Assembly (NCBI RefSeq): GCF_014646995.1
Contig: NZ_BMOI01000007.1
Coordinates: forward strand, 142,553 to 206,552
DNA: 64,000 bases
Reading direction: 5' to 3'
Source of the DNA: Curtobacterium luteum
GTDB lineage: Bacteria; Actinomycetota; Actinomycetes; Actinomycetales; Microbacteriaceae
Part shown: positions 1 through 9,225 of the stretch, piece by piece
Layout of the letters: each line of letters opens with the position of its first letter
Position numbering within the stretch: position 1 is the stretch's first letter
The notes under the pieces: model-generated
The model's input: only the letters and a program-made list of their open reading frames with translations
What the model was told of the DNA's origin: nothing
The model's database searches: none
Made by a program: the position numbers and the translations under genes

Positions 1-505
1 CGCGGGGTCGCGTGACGAGCGCGCGGGCGAGTGCCACACGCTGCTGCTGGCCGCCGGAGAGCTGGTGCGGGAAGCGGTCGGCGAAGTCCGCGAGGTGCAC
101 CATGTCGAGTGCGTCGATCACCCGCTCGCGGCGGGCGGCGGCGGGGACCTTCCGCATCTCGAGGCCGAAGGCGACGTTCTGCCGCACCGTCATGTGCGGG
201 AACAGCGAGTACTGCTGGAAGACCATCCCGATGTCGCGGCGGTTGACCGGGACGGTGCCGACGTCCTCCCCGTCGATGCGGATGGTCCCGGCGTCGACGG
301 CCTCGAGTCCGGCGAGTGCGCGGAGTGCCGTGGTCTTGCCGCAACCGGACGGGCCGAGCAGGGAGAGGAACTCCCCGGGACGGACGGAGAGGGAGAGTCC
401 GGCGAGGGCTCGGTGTGCGCCGTAGTGCTTCTCGACCGCGTCGAGCTCGACGGTGGCGCCGGTGCTCGCGAGCGACGCCGATGCTGCGGGGGCGGTGGTG
501 GTCAT
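1..505 (-). CDS. ABC importer ATP-binding protein, partial (C-terminus outside window)
   Basis: This is the cytoplasmic ATPase of an importer of the iron/phosphonate/polyamine class. The visible 168 residues carry Walker A (GPSGCGKTT, residues 51-59), the Q-loop ([10 protein letters not shown]) and the signature [15 protein letters not shown]. Walker B and any C-terminal regulatory domain lie beyond position 1. The first 18 residues are Ala/Thr/Ser-rich and precede the domain start [11 protein letters not shown]. The ATG at 505 overlaps the stop of the upstream permease by four bases (ATGA), so translation is probably coupled. It is the last visible gene of an operon with two permeases and a binding lipoprotein. 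Substrate class comes from the company of a family 1/6 binding protein and remains an inference. Confidence 0.9.
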   Translation of the reverse strand, partial: MTTTAPAASASLASTGATVELDAVEKHYGAHRALAGLSLSVRPGEFLSLLGPSGCGKTTALRALAGLEAVDAGTIRIDGEDVGTVPVNRRDIGMVFQQYSLFPHMTVRQNVAFGLEMRKVPAAARRERVIDALDMVHLADFADRFPHQLSGGQQQRVALARALVTRPR

Positions 506-1407
506 GCGGACTCCTTCGGGCTGCGCCGGCGGCGTGCACCGACCCGGCCGATGACGACGAGCAGCAGGAAGCCGAACACGAGCGCGGCGACGGAGAAGAT
601 CGCGGCGACGTACGGGTCGGTCTGCTGCACGAGCACGAGCGCGGTCTGGAACGTCGTGCGGGAGAGGAACGAAGCGAGCGTGTACTCGCCGAGGACGACC
701 GTGATGGTGAGGAAGCACGCGGCGGTGATGCCCCGGCGCAGGTTCGGCAGGAGGACCCGCCACGTGACCGTCCACCACGAGGCGCCGAGGGAGCGCGCCG
801 CCTCGGACAGGACGGTCATGTCCATCGCGCTGATGGCGGCGGCGACCGGGCGGAACGCGAACGGCAGCGACACGATCCCGATGGCGAACGCGAGTGTCCA
901 CGACCCGGACCCGAGCAGCTGCGCGACGACCTGGTACACGGGGATGAACCCGACGACGAGCACGACGAGCGGCACGGTGATCGGGACGAGGCACACGAAC
1001 TCGAGCAGGCGGCGGAGCCTCGGGTAGCGGAGCGCGGTGATGATCTGCGCCGGGAGCAGCACGAGGAGGACGATCGCGACGGTGATGGCCGCGATGACGA
1101 GCGAGGCGACGAGGCCGTCGAAGACCGGCTGGTAGGTCGTCGCGTTCACCGGGTCGGCGAGCGCGGTGTAGTGGTCGAGGGTGAGCCCGCCGTCCGTGCC
1201 CTGGCGGAACGTGAACTGCACGAGGGCGACGAGCGGGACGGCGAACACGAGCCCGACGACGACCAGCACGATCGCGGCGGTGACCCGGGACGGGGCCGGG
1301 CCGAAGCGCCCGGGGCGAGCCGTGCCTCCCGGCCGACCCGCGCCCGCGGACCGGGCACGGGCTGCGATCGCTGCGTCCACGGCGGCCGTGCCGCTCACCG
1401 CGGTCAT
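502..1407 (-). CDS. ABC transporter permease (PotB/C or ThiP-half type)
   Basis: Integral membrane permease of 301 residues with about six hydrophobic segments, the first at roughly residues 36-58. The EAA loop that docks the ATPase is visible as SEAARSLGASWWTVTWRV near residues 205-222. The ATG at 1407 overlaps the preceding permease stop in an ATGA junction; the reading frame stays open far upstream, but that part is antisense-like arginine-rich shadow of the other permease. The N-terminal arm (residues 1-33) is Ala/Gly/Arg-rich and contains a copy of the GTGCCTCCCGGCC repeat found elsewhere in the window. Works with the partner permease at 1404-2372 as a heterodimeric channel. Confidence 0.88.
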   Translation of the reverse strand: MTAVSGTAAVDAAIAARARSAGAGRPGGTARPGRFGPAPSRVTAAIVLVVVGLVFAVPLVALVQFTFRQGTDGGLTLDHYTALADPVNATTYQPVFDGLVASLVIAAITVAIVLLVLLPAQIITALRYPRLRRLLEFVCLVPITVPLVVLVVGFIPVYQVVAQLLGSGSWTLAFAIGIVSLPFAFRPVAAAISAMDMTVLSEAARSLGASWWTVTWRVLLPNLRRGITAACFLTITVVLGEYTLASFLSRTTFQTALVLVQQTDPYVAAIFSVAALVFGFLLLVVIGRVGARRRRSPKESA

Positions 1408-2372
1408 CGCTGCCACCGCGCTGCGCGTCGCTGGAGGAGCGCGTAGGCGCCCATGACGACGGCCATGACGACCACCATGCCGAGGGCGAGGACCCCGGCG
1501 ACGTTCTGCAGCCCGATGATGGTCTCGCTCGTGAGCTGCGCCCGGATCGTCAGCGGGACGATGCCGCCCTGCGAGATGAGCGCCGCGGCGGTCGCGAACG
1601 AGGAGAACCCGTTCGCGAACAGGAGCAGCAGCGATCCCCAGAAGGCGGGCGCGAGCACGGGCAGCGCGATGCGCCGCCAGTAGGTCGCACGGGACGCGCC
1701 GAGCGTGGCCGCGGCCTCTCCCCACTGCGTCTTGACGCCCTCGAGCGCGGGCATGAACGTGAGGACCATCAGCGGCACCTGGAAGTAGACGTACGGGAGG
1801 ACGAGCCCGGGGACCGTGTAGAGGAACGCGCCGCCGGCGTTGAGGTCGACGTGGAACACGGACACGAGCCACGTGGTGACGAGGCCCTGCGCACCGATCG
1901 TCGCGATGAACGCGAACGCGAGCATGACGCCGCCGAACTGGGCGAGGACGCTGGAGGCGGCGTCGATCATCGAGCGGACGAGCCCGTCGGGTCGGAGTGC
2001 GGTGAGCGCCCAGCACACGAGTCCGCCGATCACCGCGCCGATCACCGCGGAGACCGCGGACAGACCGGCGGACGCCCCGAAGGCCCGCAGCACCGTCGGG
2101 TCGGCGAAGGCGGCGAGGTTGGCGAAGGTGAACGTGCCGTCGCCGGTGAAGAACCCGCTGCCGACCGCGATGACGGCGGGGACGGCGAGGAACAGCAGGA
2201 CGTACGCGGCGAACGGGGTGAGGCCGAGCCAGGCGACGCCGCCGCGGCGCCGGACACGGGGTCCGACGCCGCGACGGACGGTGGTACCGGCAGCCGGGGC
2301 GGGCGCCGCGGTGGTGGCGGCGGGCCCGGCGGTGACGGGGGCGTGCGCCCCGGGTGCCGATGCGGTGGTCAT
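1404..2372 (-). CDS. ABC transporter permease (PotB/ThiP-half type)
   Basis: Second permease of the importer, 322 residues. After a Pro/Ala-rich arm of about 45 residues come about six membrane segments starting at LGLTPFAAYVLLFLAVPAV. The EAA motif reads GEAAATLGASRATYWRRI near residues 220-237. The start at 2372 is preferred over an in-frame start 30 bases upstream, which would overlap the binding-protein stop; with 2372 the gap to that stop is 5 bases. It overlaps the next permease by ATGA. Order binding protein, permease, permease, ATPase is the usual one for ferric iron, phosphonate and polyamine importers. Confidence 0.88.
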   Translation of the reverse strand: MTTASAPGAHAPVTAGPAATTAAPAPAAGTTVRRGVGPRVRRRGGVAWLGLTPFAAYVLLFLAVPAVIAVGSGFFTGDGTFTFANLAAFADPTVLRAFGASAGLSAVSAVIGAVIGGLVCWALTALRPDGLVRSMIDAASSVLAQFGGVMLAFAFIATIGAQGLVTTWLVSVFHVDLNAGGAFLYTVPGLVLPYVYFQVPLMVLTFMPALEGVKTQWGEAAATLGASRATYWRRIALPVLAPAFWGSLLLLFANGFSSFATAAALISQGGIVPLTIRAQLTSETIIGLQNVAGVLALGMVVVMAVVMGAYALLQRRAARWQR

Positions 2373-2377
2373 GCCGG

Positions 2378-3517
2378 TCAGGACCCCATCGTGGCGGACC
2401 ACTTGGCGGCCAGGACCTTCGCGGCCGCCGTGACCTGGTCATCGGTCAGCTCGACGTAGTCCTTGGGCATGCCGCCGGCGGCCGAGAGGGCGTCCTGGTC
2501 GACCTTGCCCGACTTCTCGAGCGCCGCGAGGGTCGAGGGGAAGGCGCCGGCCTGCAGGTAGAGGTTCTGCACGTCGGGGCTCGCGATGTACTCCTGCCAC
2601 AGGCGGGCCGCTGCGGGGTGCGGCGCGTCCTTGTTGATGGCCTGCGAGTAGTAGGAGCCGAGCGCCTGGCCCTCGGGGACGACGGTCTTCCAGTTCTTGT
2701 TGCCCGATGCGCCGGCGGCCGGTCCCCATGCGAGGTTGTTGTACGACCACTGCACGACGACGGGGGTCTCGCCCGAGGCGACCGTGGCCTGCGTCGGCAG
2801 CACGTTCTGGAAGTTGCCGGCCTGCTTCAGCTTGCCGAAGTACTCGACACCCTTGGTGATGTCGTCGGCCGAGCCGCCGTTCTCCAGGGCTGCGAGGTAC
2901 ACCGCCGACGCGGCCTGGTTCGCCTGCGTCGGGTCGCCCGCGATCGAGACCTTGCCCTTGTACTCGGAGCCGAGCAGGTCGTTCAGGTCCTTCGGGGCGT
3001 CGGTGATCTTGGACGAGTCGTAGCCGATGGACATCAGGCCGGTGTAGTCACGCGTCCACTTGCCGTCCGCGTCCTTGAGGCTGTCCGGGATGTCCGACCA
3101 GTTCGCGACCTTGTAGTCCGTGAGGAGGTCGAGGTTCTGCTGCAGCACCGCGTTGCCGAGGTCGAGCACGTCGGGGGCGGTCGACTGGCCCTTCTGCGAC
3201 TTCACCGCGGCGACCTCGTCGGCGCTCGAGCCGTTCGGGTTCGCGGAGTTCACCTTGATGCCGTACTCCTTGCTGAAGCCGTCGATGATCTTGCCGTAGT
3301 TCGCCCACGACGGCGGCAGCGCGATGACGTTGAGCTGTCCCTCCGCCTTCGCGGCCTTCACGAGGGCGTCCATGCCGCCGGCGGACTGGGCGCTCGTCGC
3401 GGTCTTCCAGTCGGAGTCGTCCTTCGTGGACGCGCTGCTCGTCGCCGAGCAACCGGCGAGGGTGACGATCGCGGCGGCCGCGAGGGCGATGCCGGCGAGA
3501 GTGCGCTTGTGCTGCAC
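2378..3517 (-). CDS. Extracellular solute-binding lipoprotein (family 1/6)
   Basis: Binding protein of the importer, 379 residues, anchored outside the membrane. The start is a GTG at 3517 with a GGAAGG ribosome site ten bases upstream. A signal peptide leads to the lipobox LAGC (lipid-modified Cys about residue 20), followed by a Ser/Thr linker. The body begins DALVKAAKAEGQLNVIALP and contains GKVSIAGDPTQANQAASAVY and LPTQATVASGETPVVVQW, as in PotD/PhnS/FbpA-like proteins. Candidate ligands are an organophosphonate, polyamine or ferric complex; the sequence does not decide between them. Confidence 0.88.
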   Translation of the reverse strand: MQHKRTLAGIALAAAAIVTLAGCSATSSASTKDDSDWKTATSAQSAGGMDALVKAAKAEGQLNVIALPPSWANYGKIIDGFSKEYGIKVNSANPNGSSADEVAAVKSQKGQSTAPDVLDLGNAVLQQNLDLLTDYKVANWSDIPDSLKDADGKWTRDYTGLMSIGYDSSKITDAPKDLNDLLGSEYKGKVSIAGDPTQANQAASAVYLAALENGGSADDITKGVEYFGKLKQAGNFQNVLPTQATVASGETPVVVQWSYNNLAWGPAAGASGNKNWKTVVPEGQALGSYYSQAINKDAPHPAAARLWQEYIASPDVQNLYLQAGAFPSTLAALEKSGKVDQDALSAAGGMPKDYVELTDDQVTAAAKVLAAKWSATMGS

Positions 3518-3547
3518 GGGGTGTGCCTTCCGGGTCGGGGTCCGTTC

Positions 3548-3561
3548 CGCACGACTGTGCG
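3548..3561. promoter_or_regulatory. Palindrome CGCAC-N4-GTGCG upstream of the importer operon
   Basis: A perfect 5-4-5 inverted repeat lies about 30 bases upstream of the binding-protein start and about 110 bases from the divergent DUF1905 gene. Its place between divergent genes suits an operator, but no cognate regulator gene is next to it. Tentative. Confidence 0.25.
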
Positions 3562-3668
3562 ACTCGGTCGGACACGAGGATGACCGGGGCCGGTTTCCGG
3601 TCCGCAGCGGCGCGGTGAACGGGGGCCGAACTCTTGCGGCGTGGTCGCTCAGGTGCTTGGCTCGCGCC

Positions 3669-4106
3669 ATGCGGTTCACGACGACGGTCCTGCAGGCACG
3701 GACGACGGCCACCGGTCTGCCGGTCCCGCCCGAGGTCATCGAGGCGCTCGGCGCCGGGAAGCGTCCGGCGGTGGTCGTCACGCTGGACGGCGGCTACACC
3801 TACCGGTCGACCGTCGGCGTGATGGGGGCGCAGTCGCTCGTCCCGCTCTCGGCAGCACACCGCGAGGCCGCGCGCGTGCAGGCCGGGGACACCGTCGAGG
3901 TCACGCTCGAGGTGGACACGACGCCGCGGACGGTCGCCGTGCCGGACGACCTCGCGGCAGCCCTCGACGCGGCCGGGGTGCGGGCGGCGTTCGAGACGCT
4001 GTCGAACTCACGGCAGCGGGCGGTGGTGGACCCGGTGCTCGCGGCGAAGGCACCGGAGACGCGGGCGCGCCGGGTGGCGAAGGCCGTGGAGTCGTTGCGG
4101 GCCTAG
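3669..4106 (+). CDS. DUF1905 / YdeI (OmpD-associated) family protein
   Basis: Small cytoplasmic protein of 145 residues. Residues 1-85 match the DUF1905 layout (MRFTTTVLQA..., VPPEVIEALGAGKRPAVVVT, AGDTVEVTLEVD). The C-terminus has the short YdeI/OmpD-associated helix block (LSNSRQRAVVDPVLAAKAPETR). Biochemical function of the family is not established. The ATG at 3669 begins at the domain start; the frame is open further upstream, but that stretch runs antisense to the binding protein gene. Monocistronic, divergent from the importer operon. Confidence 0.8.
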   Translation: MRFTTTVLQARTTATGLPVPPEVIEALGAGKRPAVVVTLDGGYTYRSTVGVMGAQSLVPLSAAHREAARVQAGDTVEVTLEVDTTPRTVAVPDDLAAALDAAGVRAAFETLSNSRQRAVVDPVLAAKAPETRARRVAKAVESLRA

Positions 4107-4123
4107 GCGGCCGGGGCTGCCGG

Positions 4124-4196
4124 GCCAGGGGCGGGCGGAGCCAGGGGCGGGCGGAGCCAGGGGCGGGCGGGGCCAGGGGCGGGCGGGGCCGGGGCC
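4124..4196. repeat. 16-bp GC minisatellite, four copies
   Basis: Four direct copies of GCCAGGGGCGGGCGG(A/G), starting at 4124, 4140, 4156 and 4172, then a partial copy. It fills the gap between the convergent DUF1905 gene and nnrD. Copies 1-2 end in A and copies 3-4 in G, which suggests duplication of a unit pair. Confidence 0.85.
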
Positions 4197-4199
4197 GGA

Positions 4200-5070
4200 T
4201 CAGGCGCCGAGCTCGACCAGGACGCGCGGGATCTCCGTGACGAGCTCGCTGGCGACGTAGCCGAGCGGCCCCACCTGCACGGCCAACCGGTCCCCCGCTG
4301 CGGCGTGCACGTACGACGACCACGCGACGGCCTGCGCCGGGTCCGCTCCCCGCGCGAGCAGCCCGACGATCGCGCCCGAGAGCACGTCGCCGCTGCCGCT
4401 CGTCCCGAGACCGCCGGCACCGGTGCCCTTGAGCCAGGTCCGGCCGCGGGGCGTCGCGATGGCGTCACCGAGTGCGACGACCGCGCCGAACCGTTCGGCG
4501 ATGTCGACGGCGTCCGCGACGGTGTCCTCGCCGCACGCCCGCCCGAGGAGGCGTTCTGCCTCACCGGAGTTCGGCGTCATGACGAGGCGGCCCCCGCAAC
4601 GGCTCGAGTTCCTGTCGGAGGTCGGCCGCGACGCCGAGTGCGAAGGCGTCGAGCACGACGACCGTGTCCGGTCCGACCGCCCGGGCCAGGCTGCCCACCA
4701 GGTCCCGCGTCCCGTCCGGCTCGTCGAGCCCCGGGCCGATCAGCACGGCGTCGGCGCTGGCGGCCACGTCCGCGATGCCGTCACCGGCACCGATCGCGAC
4801 GTGGCCGTCGGCATCCTCGTCGAGGGGCTCCACCCCCGACTCGGGGACCGCGACCGCGACCGTCGACGCCACGCTCCGCGCGACGGCGAGGGTGAGGCGC
4901 CCGGCTCCGACCCGCAGCGCGGCGAGCGCCGAGAGCACGGCTGCGCCCGGCGTCCGTGCCGCGCCGCCGACGACGAGGACCTGCCCGCGACCGTACTTGC
5001 CGACCCCCGCCTCGGGGAGTGCCCAGTCACGGAGGAAGTTCGGGGTGATGGGGTCAGCGGACACGAGCAT
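4200..5070 (-). pseudogene. nnrD: ADP-dependent NAD(P)H-hydrate dehydratase, one-base frameshift
   Basis: The enzyme dehydrates damaged NADHX/NADPHX back to NAD(P)H. The coding potential lies in two frames. Residues from the ATG at 5070 (MLVSADPITPNFLRDWALPE) through the KYGRGQVLVVGG and IGPGLDEPDG motifs reach DLRQELEPLRG. The rest (LVMTPNSGEAERLLG, the GTGAGGLGTSGSGDVLSG nucleotide loop and the C-terminus) continues in the next frame to the stop at 4200. The break falls at the C-run 4591-4595. Removing one base there restores LEPLRGRLVMTPNSGEAE with no other lesion. It lacks the NnrE epimerase domain of fused homologs. Either a real recent mutation or a homopolymer sequencing error; the intact remainder favours error or very recent loss. 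Confidence 0.88.
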
Positions 5071-5794
5071 CGTCCTTCCGGCCACCGTGCTCGGTGACCT
5101 CGTCGTCGTAGAGGTGGCCGACCGAGGAGAACTCCTCGAGCGACCACGGGGCACCGACGGCATCGCGTCGGAGTCGGGTGAGCGAGGCGTTCGCCACCGT
5201 GTGCGTGCGGGCGAACTCGGTGAGGGCGGGTTCGTCGAGGTCGAGGCACACGGCGACGGTCAGCATGACGACGGCGTCGTGGGCGGCGACGACGAGCCGG
5301 TCGGTGTCCTCGAGCCGGTCGACGTCGACGAGCGCGGACCGGAGCCGCAGCATCACGTCGGCCCACGACTCCCCGCCCGCCGGCCGGTGGTAGTACTTGC
5401 CGAGCCACTCGCGGCGGCGCTCCTCGTCGGGGTACCGGTTCCGGACACCCTGCCGGGTGAGCAGGTCGAGCACACCGAGCTCACGGTCGCGGAGCCGTTC
5501 GTCGGTGCGACGTGCCGGTTCGGCGAGTGCGCCGTGCTCGATCGCGATCGTGATGGTCTGCTGCGCGCGGAGGTACGGTGACACCCAGAGCGCGACGGGC
5601 ACGTCGTCGAGGCCCCGGTCCGCGAGCTCGGTGCCGAGCGCACGGGACTGTCGCTCCCCGAGGGGGCTCAGCGGAACGTCGGCGTCCCGGTGCCCCGCGT
5701 CGATGACGTCCGCCCCGTCGGCCTCGGCGCGGGCGGCCGCGACGTTCGCCTCGGACTCGCCGTGCCGCACGAGCCAGATCTCCCTGACAGCCAT
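5054..5794 (-). CDS. Histidine phosphatase family protein
   Basis: Phosphoglycerate-mutase-like phosphatase of 246 residues. The phospho-acceptor motif is VRHGESEAN (catalytic His about residue 9), with a second arginine in SPYLRAQQT, GGESWADVMLRL for the acid loop, and VVAAHDAVVM supplying the second His. The ATG at 5794 fits the domain start; the hexamer TACCGT lies 7 bases upstream and no Shine-Dalgarno is seen, so the mRNA is probably leaderless. Its last 17 bases overlap the start of nnrD. Substrate unknown. Confidence 0.85.
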   Translation of the reverse strand: MAVREIWLVRHGESEANVAAARAEADGADVIDAGHRDADVPLSPLGERQSRALGTELADRGLDDVPVALWVSPYLRAQQTITIAIEHGALAEPARRTDERLRDRELGVLDLLTRQGVRNRYPDEERRREWLGKYYHRPAGGESWADVMLRLRSALVDVDRLEDTDRLVVAAHDAVVMLTVAVCLDLDEPALTEFARTHTVANASLTRLRRDAVGAPWSLEEFSSVGHLYDDEVTEHGGRKDDARVR

Positions 5795-5862
5795 GCGCGC
5801 CACGGTAGTGATCGGCACCTGGATCGGTTCGCCGCCGCACGTCGCGAGCGCTGCGGACCTCC

Positions 5863-5938
5863 GACCGGGTACGCCCGGAACGGCCGGGTACGCCCGGGAT
5901 GACCGGGTACGCCCGGGATGACCGGGTACGCCCGGGAG
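5863..5938. repeat. Four 19-bp hairpin-forming repeats
   Basis: Four direct copies of GACCGGGTACGCCCGGGAT (5863, 5882, 5901, 5920; small variations). Each folds on itself as CCGGG-TACG-CCCGG. They lie about 70 bases upstream of the phosphatase start and downstream of nothing on that strand, within a 298-base gap otherwise lacking genes. At 6015-6058 follow short 7-base runs (GGACCGC x3, then GCGCCCC x3). Confidence 0.85.
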
Positions 5939-6092
5939 CACCCACCCCACACCCGCGGACGCAACGCGGCGCCGGGGGAACGCACCCGAGCTCCCCCGAC
6001 GCCGCAGCCTCACGCGCGGACCGCGGACCGCGGACCGCGCCCCGCGCCCCGCGCCCCGCCGGCCCCGCTGCCTCGGGACCGGCGGGACCCCG

Positions 6093-9000
6093 CTAGGCCC
6101 GCCGGACCCGCAGCGTGACGATCTCGAACGGTCGCAGGGTCAGCACGACCGGCTCGCCGGCGCCCCACGACGACGCCTCGACCGGACGCTCGAGCAGGTC
6201 GACCGCGGTGACCGACGCGACGTCGAACCCGAACGACACCCCGACGTCCGTCGCGCGTCCGCCGGCGGCCTCGTAGAGCCGCACGACGACGTCCCCGGAG
6301 CGGTCCTCGGCGAGCTTCACGGCCTCGACGAACACCTGCGGCGACGACACGGTCACGAGCGGGTCGACCGTGGTGGTCCCGGGAACCGACCGCACCGGCA
6401 GGTTCAGCCGGTACCCGGAGTCGGCGGCCTCGAGCGCCGTGGCGCCGACCCGCAGCACCGTGCGGAAGACGTGGTGTCCCTGGTCCGCGTCCGGGTCGGG
6501 GAACGTCGGCGCCCGCAGGAGCGACTCGCGGACGAGGGTCGTGGTGCCGCCGTCCTCCCGCGTGGCACGGGTGATGTCGTGCCCGTAGGTGGAGTCGTTC
6601 GCGACCGCGACACCGAAGCCTGCCTCGGCGACGTGGACCCAGCGGTGGGCGCTCGTCTCGAAGCGGGCGGAGTCCCACGACGTGTTCTGGTGCGTCGGAC
6701 GGTCGATGTGCCCGAACTGGATCTCGCTCGAGGCGACGCTCGCGCGGACGTCGATCGGGAACGCGAGCTTGAGCAGCTTCTGGTGCTCGTGCCAGTCGAC
6801 CTCGGTCTCGATGTGCAGTTCCGCCTCGCCGTCGACGGCCGAGAAGCGGGTGGTGATCGTCGACGACCCGAACGCGCGCGACACGACGACGGTGTCGCCG
6901 TCGACCGTCACGTCGGAGGCGGTCAGGACCGTGCCGTTGCGCTGGTAGGCGCGGTCGATGTCCCACGCCTCCCACTGGTTCGGGGTGTCGCGGAACACCG
7001 TGTACTCCGCGCCGGCGGACCCGGGGGCGATCGCGTCGCGGCCGCTGTCGTTCGCCGTGAGGGACACGACGTGTCCGGCCCCGTCGATGGTCGCGGTGAC
7101 CACGCCGGTGTCGAACACGAGGTGGTCGCCGTGTCGGACGGGAGGCACGGCGCGCGCCTCGTCCGTCGGCGAACCGCCCAGGGCGGTCACCCCGCCCGCC
7201 GTGACCGGGGACGCGTTGAAGCGGACGAGTCGCCCGTCGGCACCGCCGGCCGTGCCCGCGGGGCCGGCGGCGGGGGCGTCGAGGAGGCCCGTGGCGCCGC
7301 CCTCGGTCGCCGCTGCGGACGCGCCGACCCCGGCGAGCGCCGCGGCGCCGCCGTTCGCGAGCGCGGTGGTCGCGGTGCTGATGAGCCCCTCGAGGACCTC
7401 GGCGACGCGGGCGTAGTTCGCCTCGGCGACCTCGTACACCCAGGCGATCGACGACCCCGGCAGGATGTCGTGGAACTGCTGGAGGAGGACGGTGTGCCAG
7501 GCCTCCTCGAGCTCCTCGTACGGGTAGTCGAGCCCGTGCCGGACCGCCGCGGTGGCGGCCCAGAGCTCGGCCTCGCGGAGCAGGTGCTCGGAGCGACGGT
7601 TGCCCTGCTTCGTCCGGACCTGCGACGTGTAGGTGCCGCGGTGGAACTCGAGGTACATCTCGCCGGACCACACGGCGGGTTCGGGCAGGACGCGCTCGAG
7701 TTCCTCGAACACGTCGGCGGGTGTGCCGAGCGTCACCCGGGGCGAGCCGTCGAGGTCGTGCTGCCGTCGGGCCGCCGCGACCATCTCGCGGGTGGGACCG
7801 CCACCGCCGTCCCCGAACCCGTAGAGCAGCATCGCCGTGTTCGCGACGCCGCGCTCCTTGTTCTGCCGCTCGCCGCGGTGCAGGTCGGCGGGCGAGACGT
7901 CCGAGTTGTAGGTGTCCGCCGGGGGCAGGTGCGTGAGGACCCGGGAGCCGTCGATGCCCTCCCAGTGGAACGAGGTGTGCGGGATGACGTTCGTCTCGTT
8001 CCACGACGGCTTCTGCGTGACGAACCACTTCGAGCCCGCGGCCCGGACGATCTGCGGCAGGGCGCCGGAGTAGCCGAACGAGTCGGGCAGCCAGGCCTCG
8101 GGGGTGTCGATGCCGAACTCCTCGAGGAACAGCCGCTTGCCGGCGACGAACTGCCGGGCGAGGGCCTCGCCGCCGGGGAGGTTCGTGTCCGACTCGACCC
8201 ACATGCCGCCGACCGGGATCCACCGGCCCTCGGCGACGCGCTGCTTGATCCGCTCCCAGATCGACGGGTAGCCGTCACGGATCCAGGCGTACTGCTGCGC
8301 GGACGAGCAGGCGAACGTGAAGTCGGGGTCCCGGTCCATCAGGTCGAGCACGTTCGAGAACGTCCGGGCGCACTTGCGGATCGTCTCGCGGACGGGCCAG
8401 AGCCACGCCGAGTCGATGTGGGCGTGCCCGACGGCGATCGCGCGCTGGGCCGAGCCGGAGGCGCCGACGGCGAGCAGGGGTGCGAGGACCTCGCGGGCTG
8501 CGGCGGCCGTGCCGGCGACGTCGTCCGGATCGAGGGCGTCGGCGGCGCGCTCGAGTCCGCGCAGGATGTCCGCGCCCCGGGTGCCGTCGGTCGGCAGCTC
8601 GGCCATGAGTCCGCGGAGCACCCAGAAGTCCTGCTGGAGCTCCCACACGGTGTCGTCGCGCTCGACGAGCTCGATCCGTCGGACGAGGTAGATCGGGTCG
8701 GAGCCGGCGGTGGCCTTCGAGCCGAGCGGGGTCGCGCCCTGGAACTCGTCGCCGCCGATGTCCGGGTTGGCCGCGGCCTCGACGTAGAGCTCGAAGGACC
8801 CGCCCGGGCCGACCTCGAGCGGGACGGTGTCGTTGAGCGGCTCGATGCCCTTGATCGTGGTGCCGTCCGGCCGCCAGGCGAGGCCCTCGGCCTGGAACCC
8901 CGGCTGCCGCTTCGTGAACCCGAGGTCCACGAGCAGTTCGGCGGTGGTGCCGGGCGCGGTGCCGAAGTCGTCCGGGACGGTGCCGCGGATGCGGAACCAG

Positions 9001-9206
9001 GTGGTGCCCCAGGGCCTCCCGCCCCAGGCGCCGCCGTCGAACGGCGTGTAGTCGGCGGCGACCGCGGTGGCGAACGGCACCGGTTCGTCGGGCACCTGCC
9101 AGGCGTCGACCGTCACCGGCGCCGAGCGACGGTGCACGGCGGGGTCGATGCGGTCGCGGACCAGCCGGGCGATGCGGGCGTGGACGAGCGGTTCGTCGGA
9201 GTGCAT
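6093..9206 (-). CDS. Alpha-mannosidase, glycoside hydrolase family 38
   Basis: Retaining zinc alpha-mannosidase of 1037 residues, without signal peptide and so probably cytoplasmic. The catalytic domain begins near residue 250 with the metal-binding GHAHIDSAWLWP (about 258-269). The nucleophile is the Asp of LPDSFGYSG (about residue 375), and the WVESDTNLPGGEALARQ motif lies between. A middle helical domain follows near residues 500-620 (YTSQVRTKQGNRRSEHLLRE), then the long beta C-terminal half ending in RPFEIVTLRVRRA. The ATG at 9206 follows a strong AAGGAG site. It closes an operon with two sugar permeases and a binding protein; imported mannosides are the likely substrate. An Ala/Gly-rich linker at about residues 610-655 looks disordered. 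Confidence 0.93.
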   Translation of the reverse strand: MHSDEPLVHARIARLVRDRIDPAVHRRSAPVTVDAWQVPDEPVPFATAVAADYTPFDGGAWGGRPWGTTWFRIRGTVPDDFGTAPGTTAELLVDLGFTKRQPGFQAEGLAWRPDGTTIKGIEPLNDTVPLEVGPGGSFELYVEAAANPDIGGDEFQGATPLGSKATAGSDPIYLVRRIELVERDDTVWELQQDFWVLRGLMAELPTDGTRGADILRGLERAADALDPDDVAGTAAAAREVLAPLLAVGASGSAQRAIAVGHAHIDSAWLWPVRETIRKCARTFSNVLDLMDRDPDFTFACSSAQQYAWIRDGYPSIWERIKQRVAEGRWIPVGGMWVESDTNLPGGEALARQFVAGKRLFLEEFGIDTPEAWLPDSFGYSGALPQIVRAAGSKWFVTQKPSWNETNVIPHTSFHWEGIDGSRVLTHLPPADTYNSDVSPADLHRGERQNKERGVANTAMLLYGFGDGGGGPTREMVAAARRQHDLDGSPRVTLGTPADVFEELERVLPEPAVWSGEMYLEFHRGTYTSQVRTKQGNRRSEHLLREAELWAATAAVRHGLDYPYEELEEAWHTVLLQQFHDILPGSSIAWVYEVAEANYARVAEVLEGLISTATTALANGGAAALAGVGASAAATEGGATGLLDAPAAGPAGTAGGADGRLVRFNASPVTAGGVTALGGSPTDEARAVPPVRHGDHLVFDTGVVTATIDGAGHVVSLTANDSGRDAIAPGSAGAEYTVFRDTPNQWEAWDIDRAYQRNGTVLTASDVTVDGDTVVVSRAFGSSTITTRFSAVDGEAELHIETEVDWHEHQKLLKLAFPIDVRASVASSEIQFGHIDRPTHQNTSWDSARFETSAHRWVHVAEAGFGVAVANDSTYGHDITRATREDGGTTTLVRESLLRAPTFPDPDADQGHHVFRTVLRVGATALEAADSGYRLNLPVRSVPGTTTVDPLVTVSSPQVFVEAVKLAEDRSGDVVVRLYEAAGGRATDVGVSFGFDVASVTAVDLLERPVEASSWGAGEPVVLTLRPFEIVTLRVRRA

Positions 9207-9225
9207 GGAGGAGTCTCCTTCTGTC

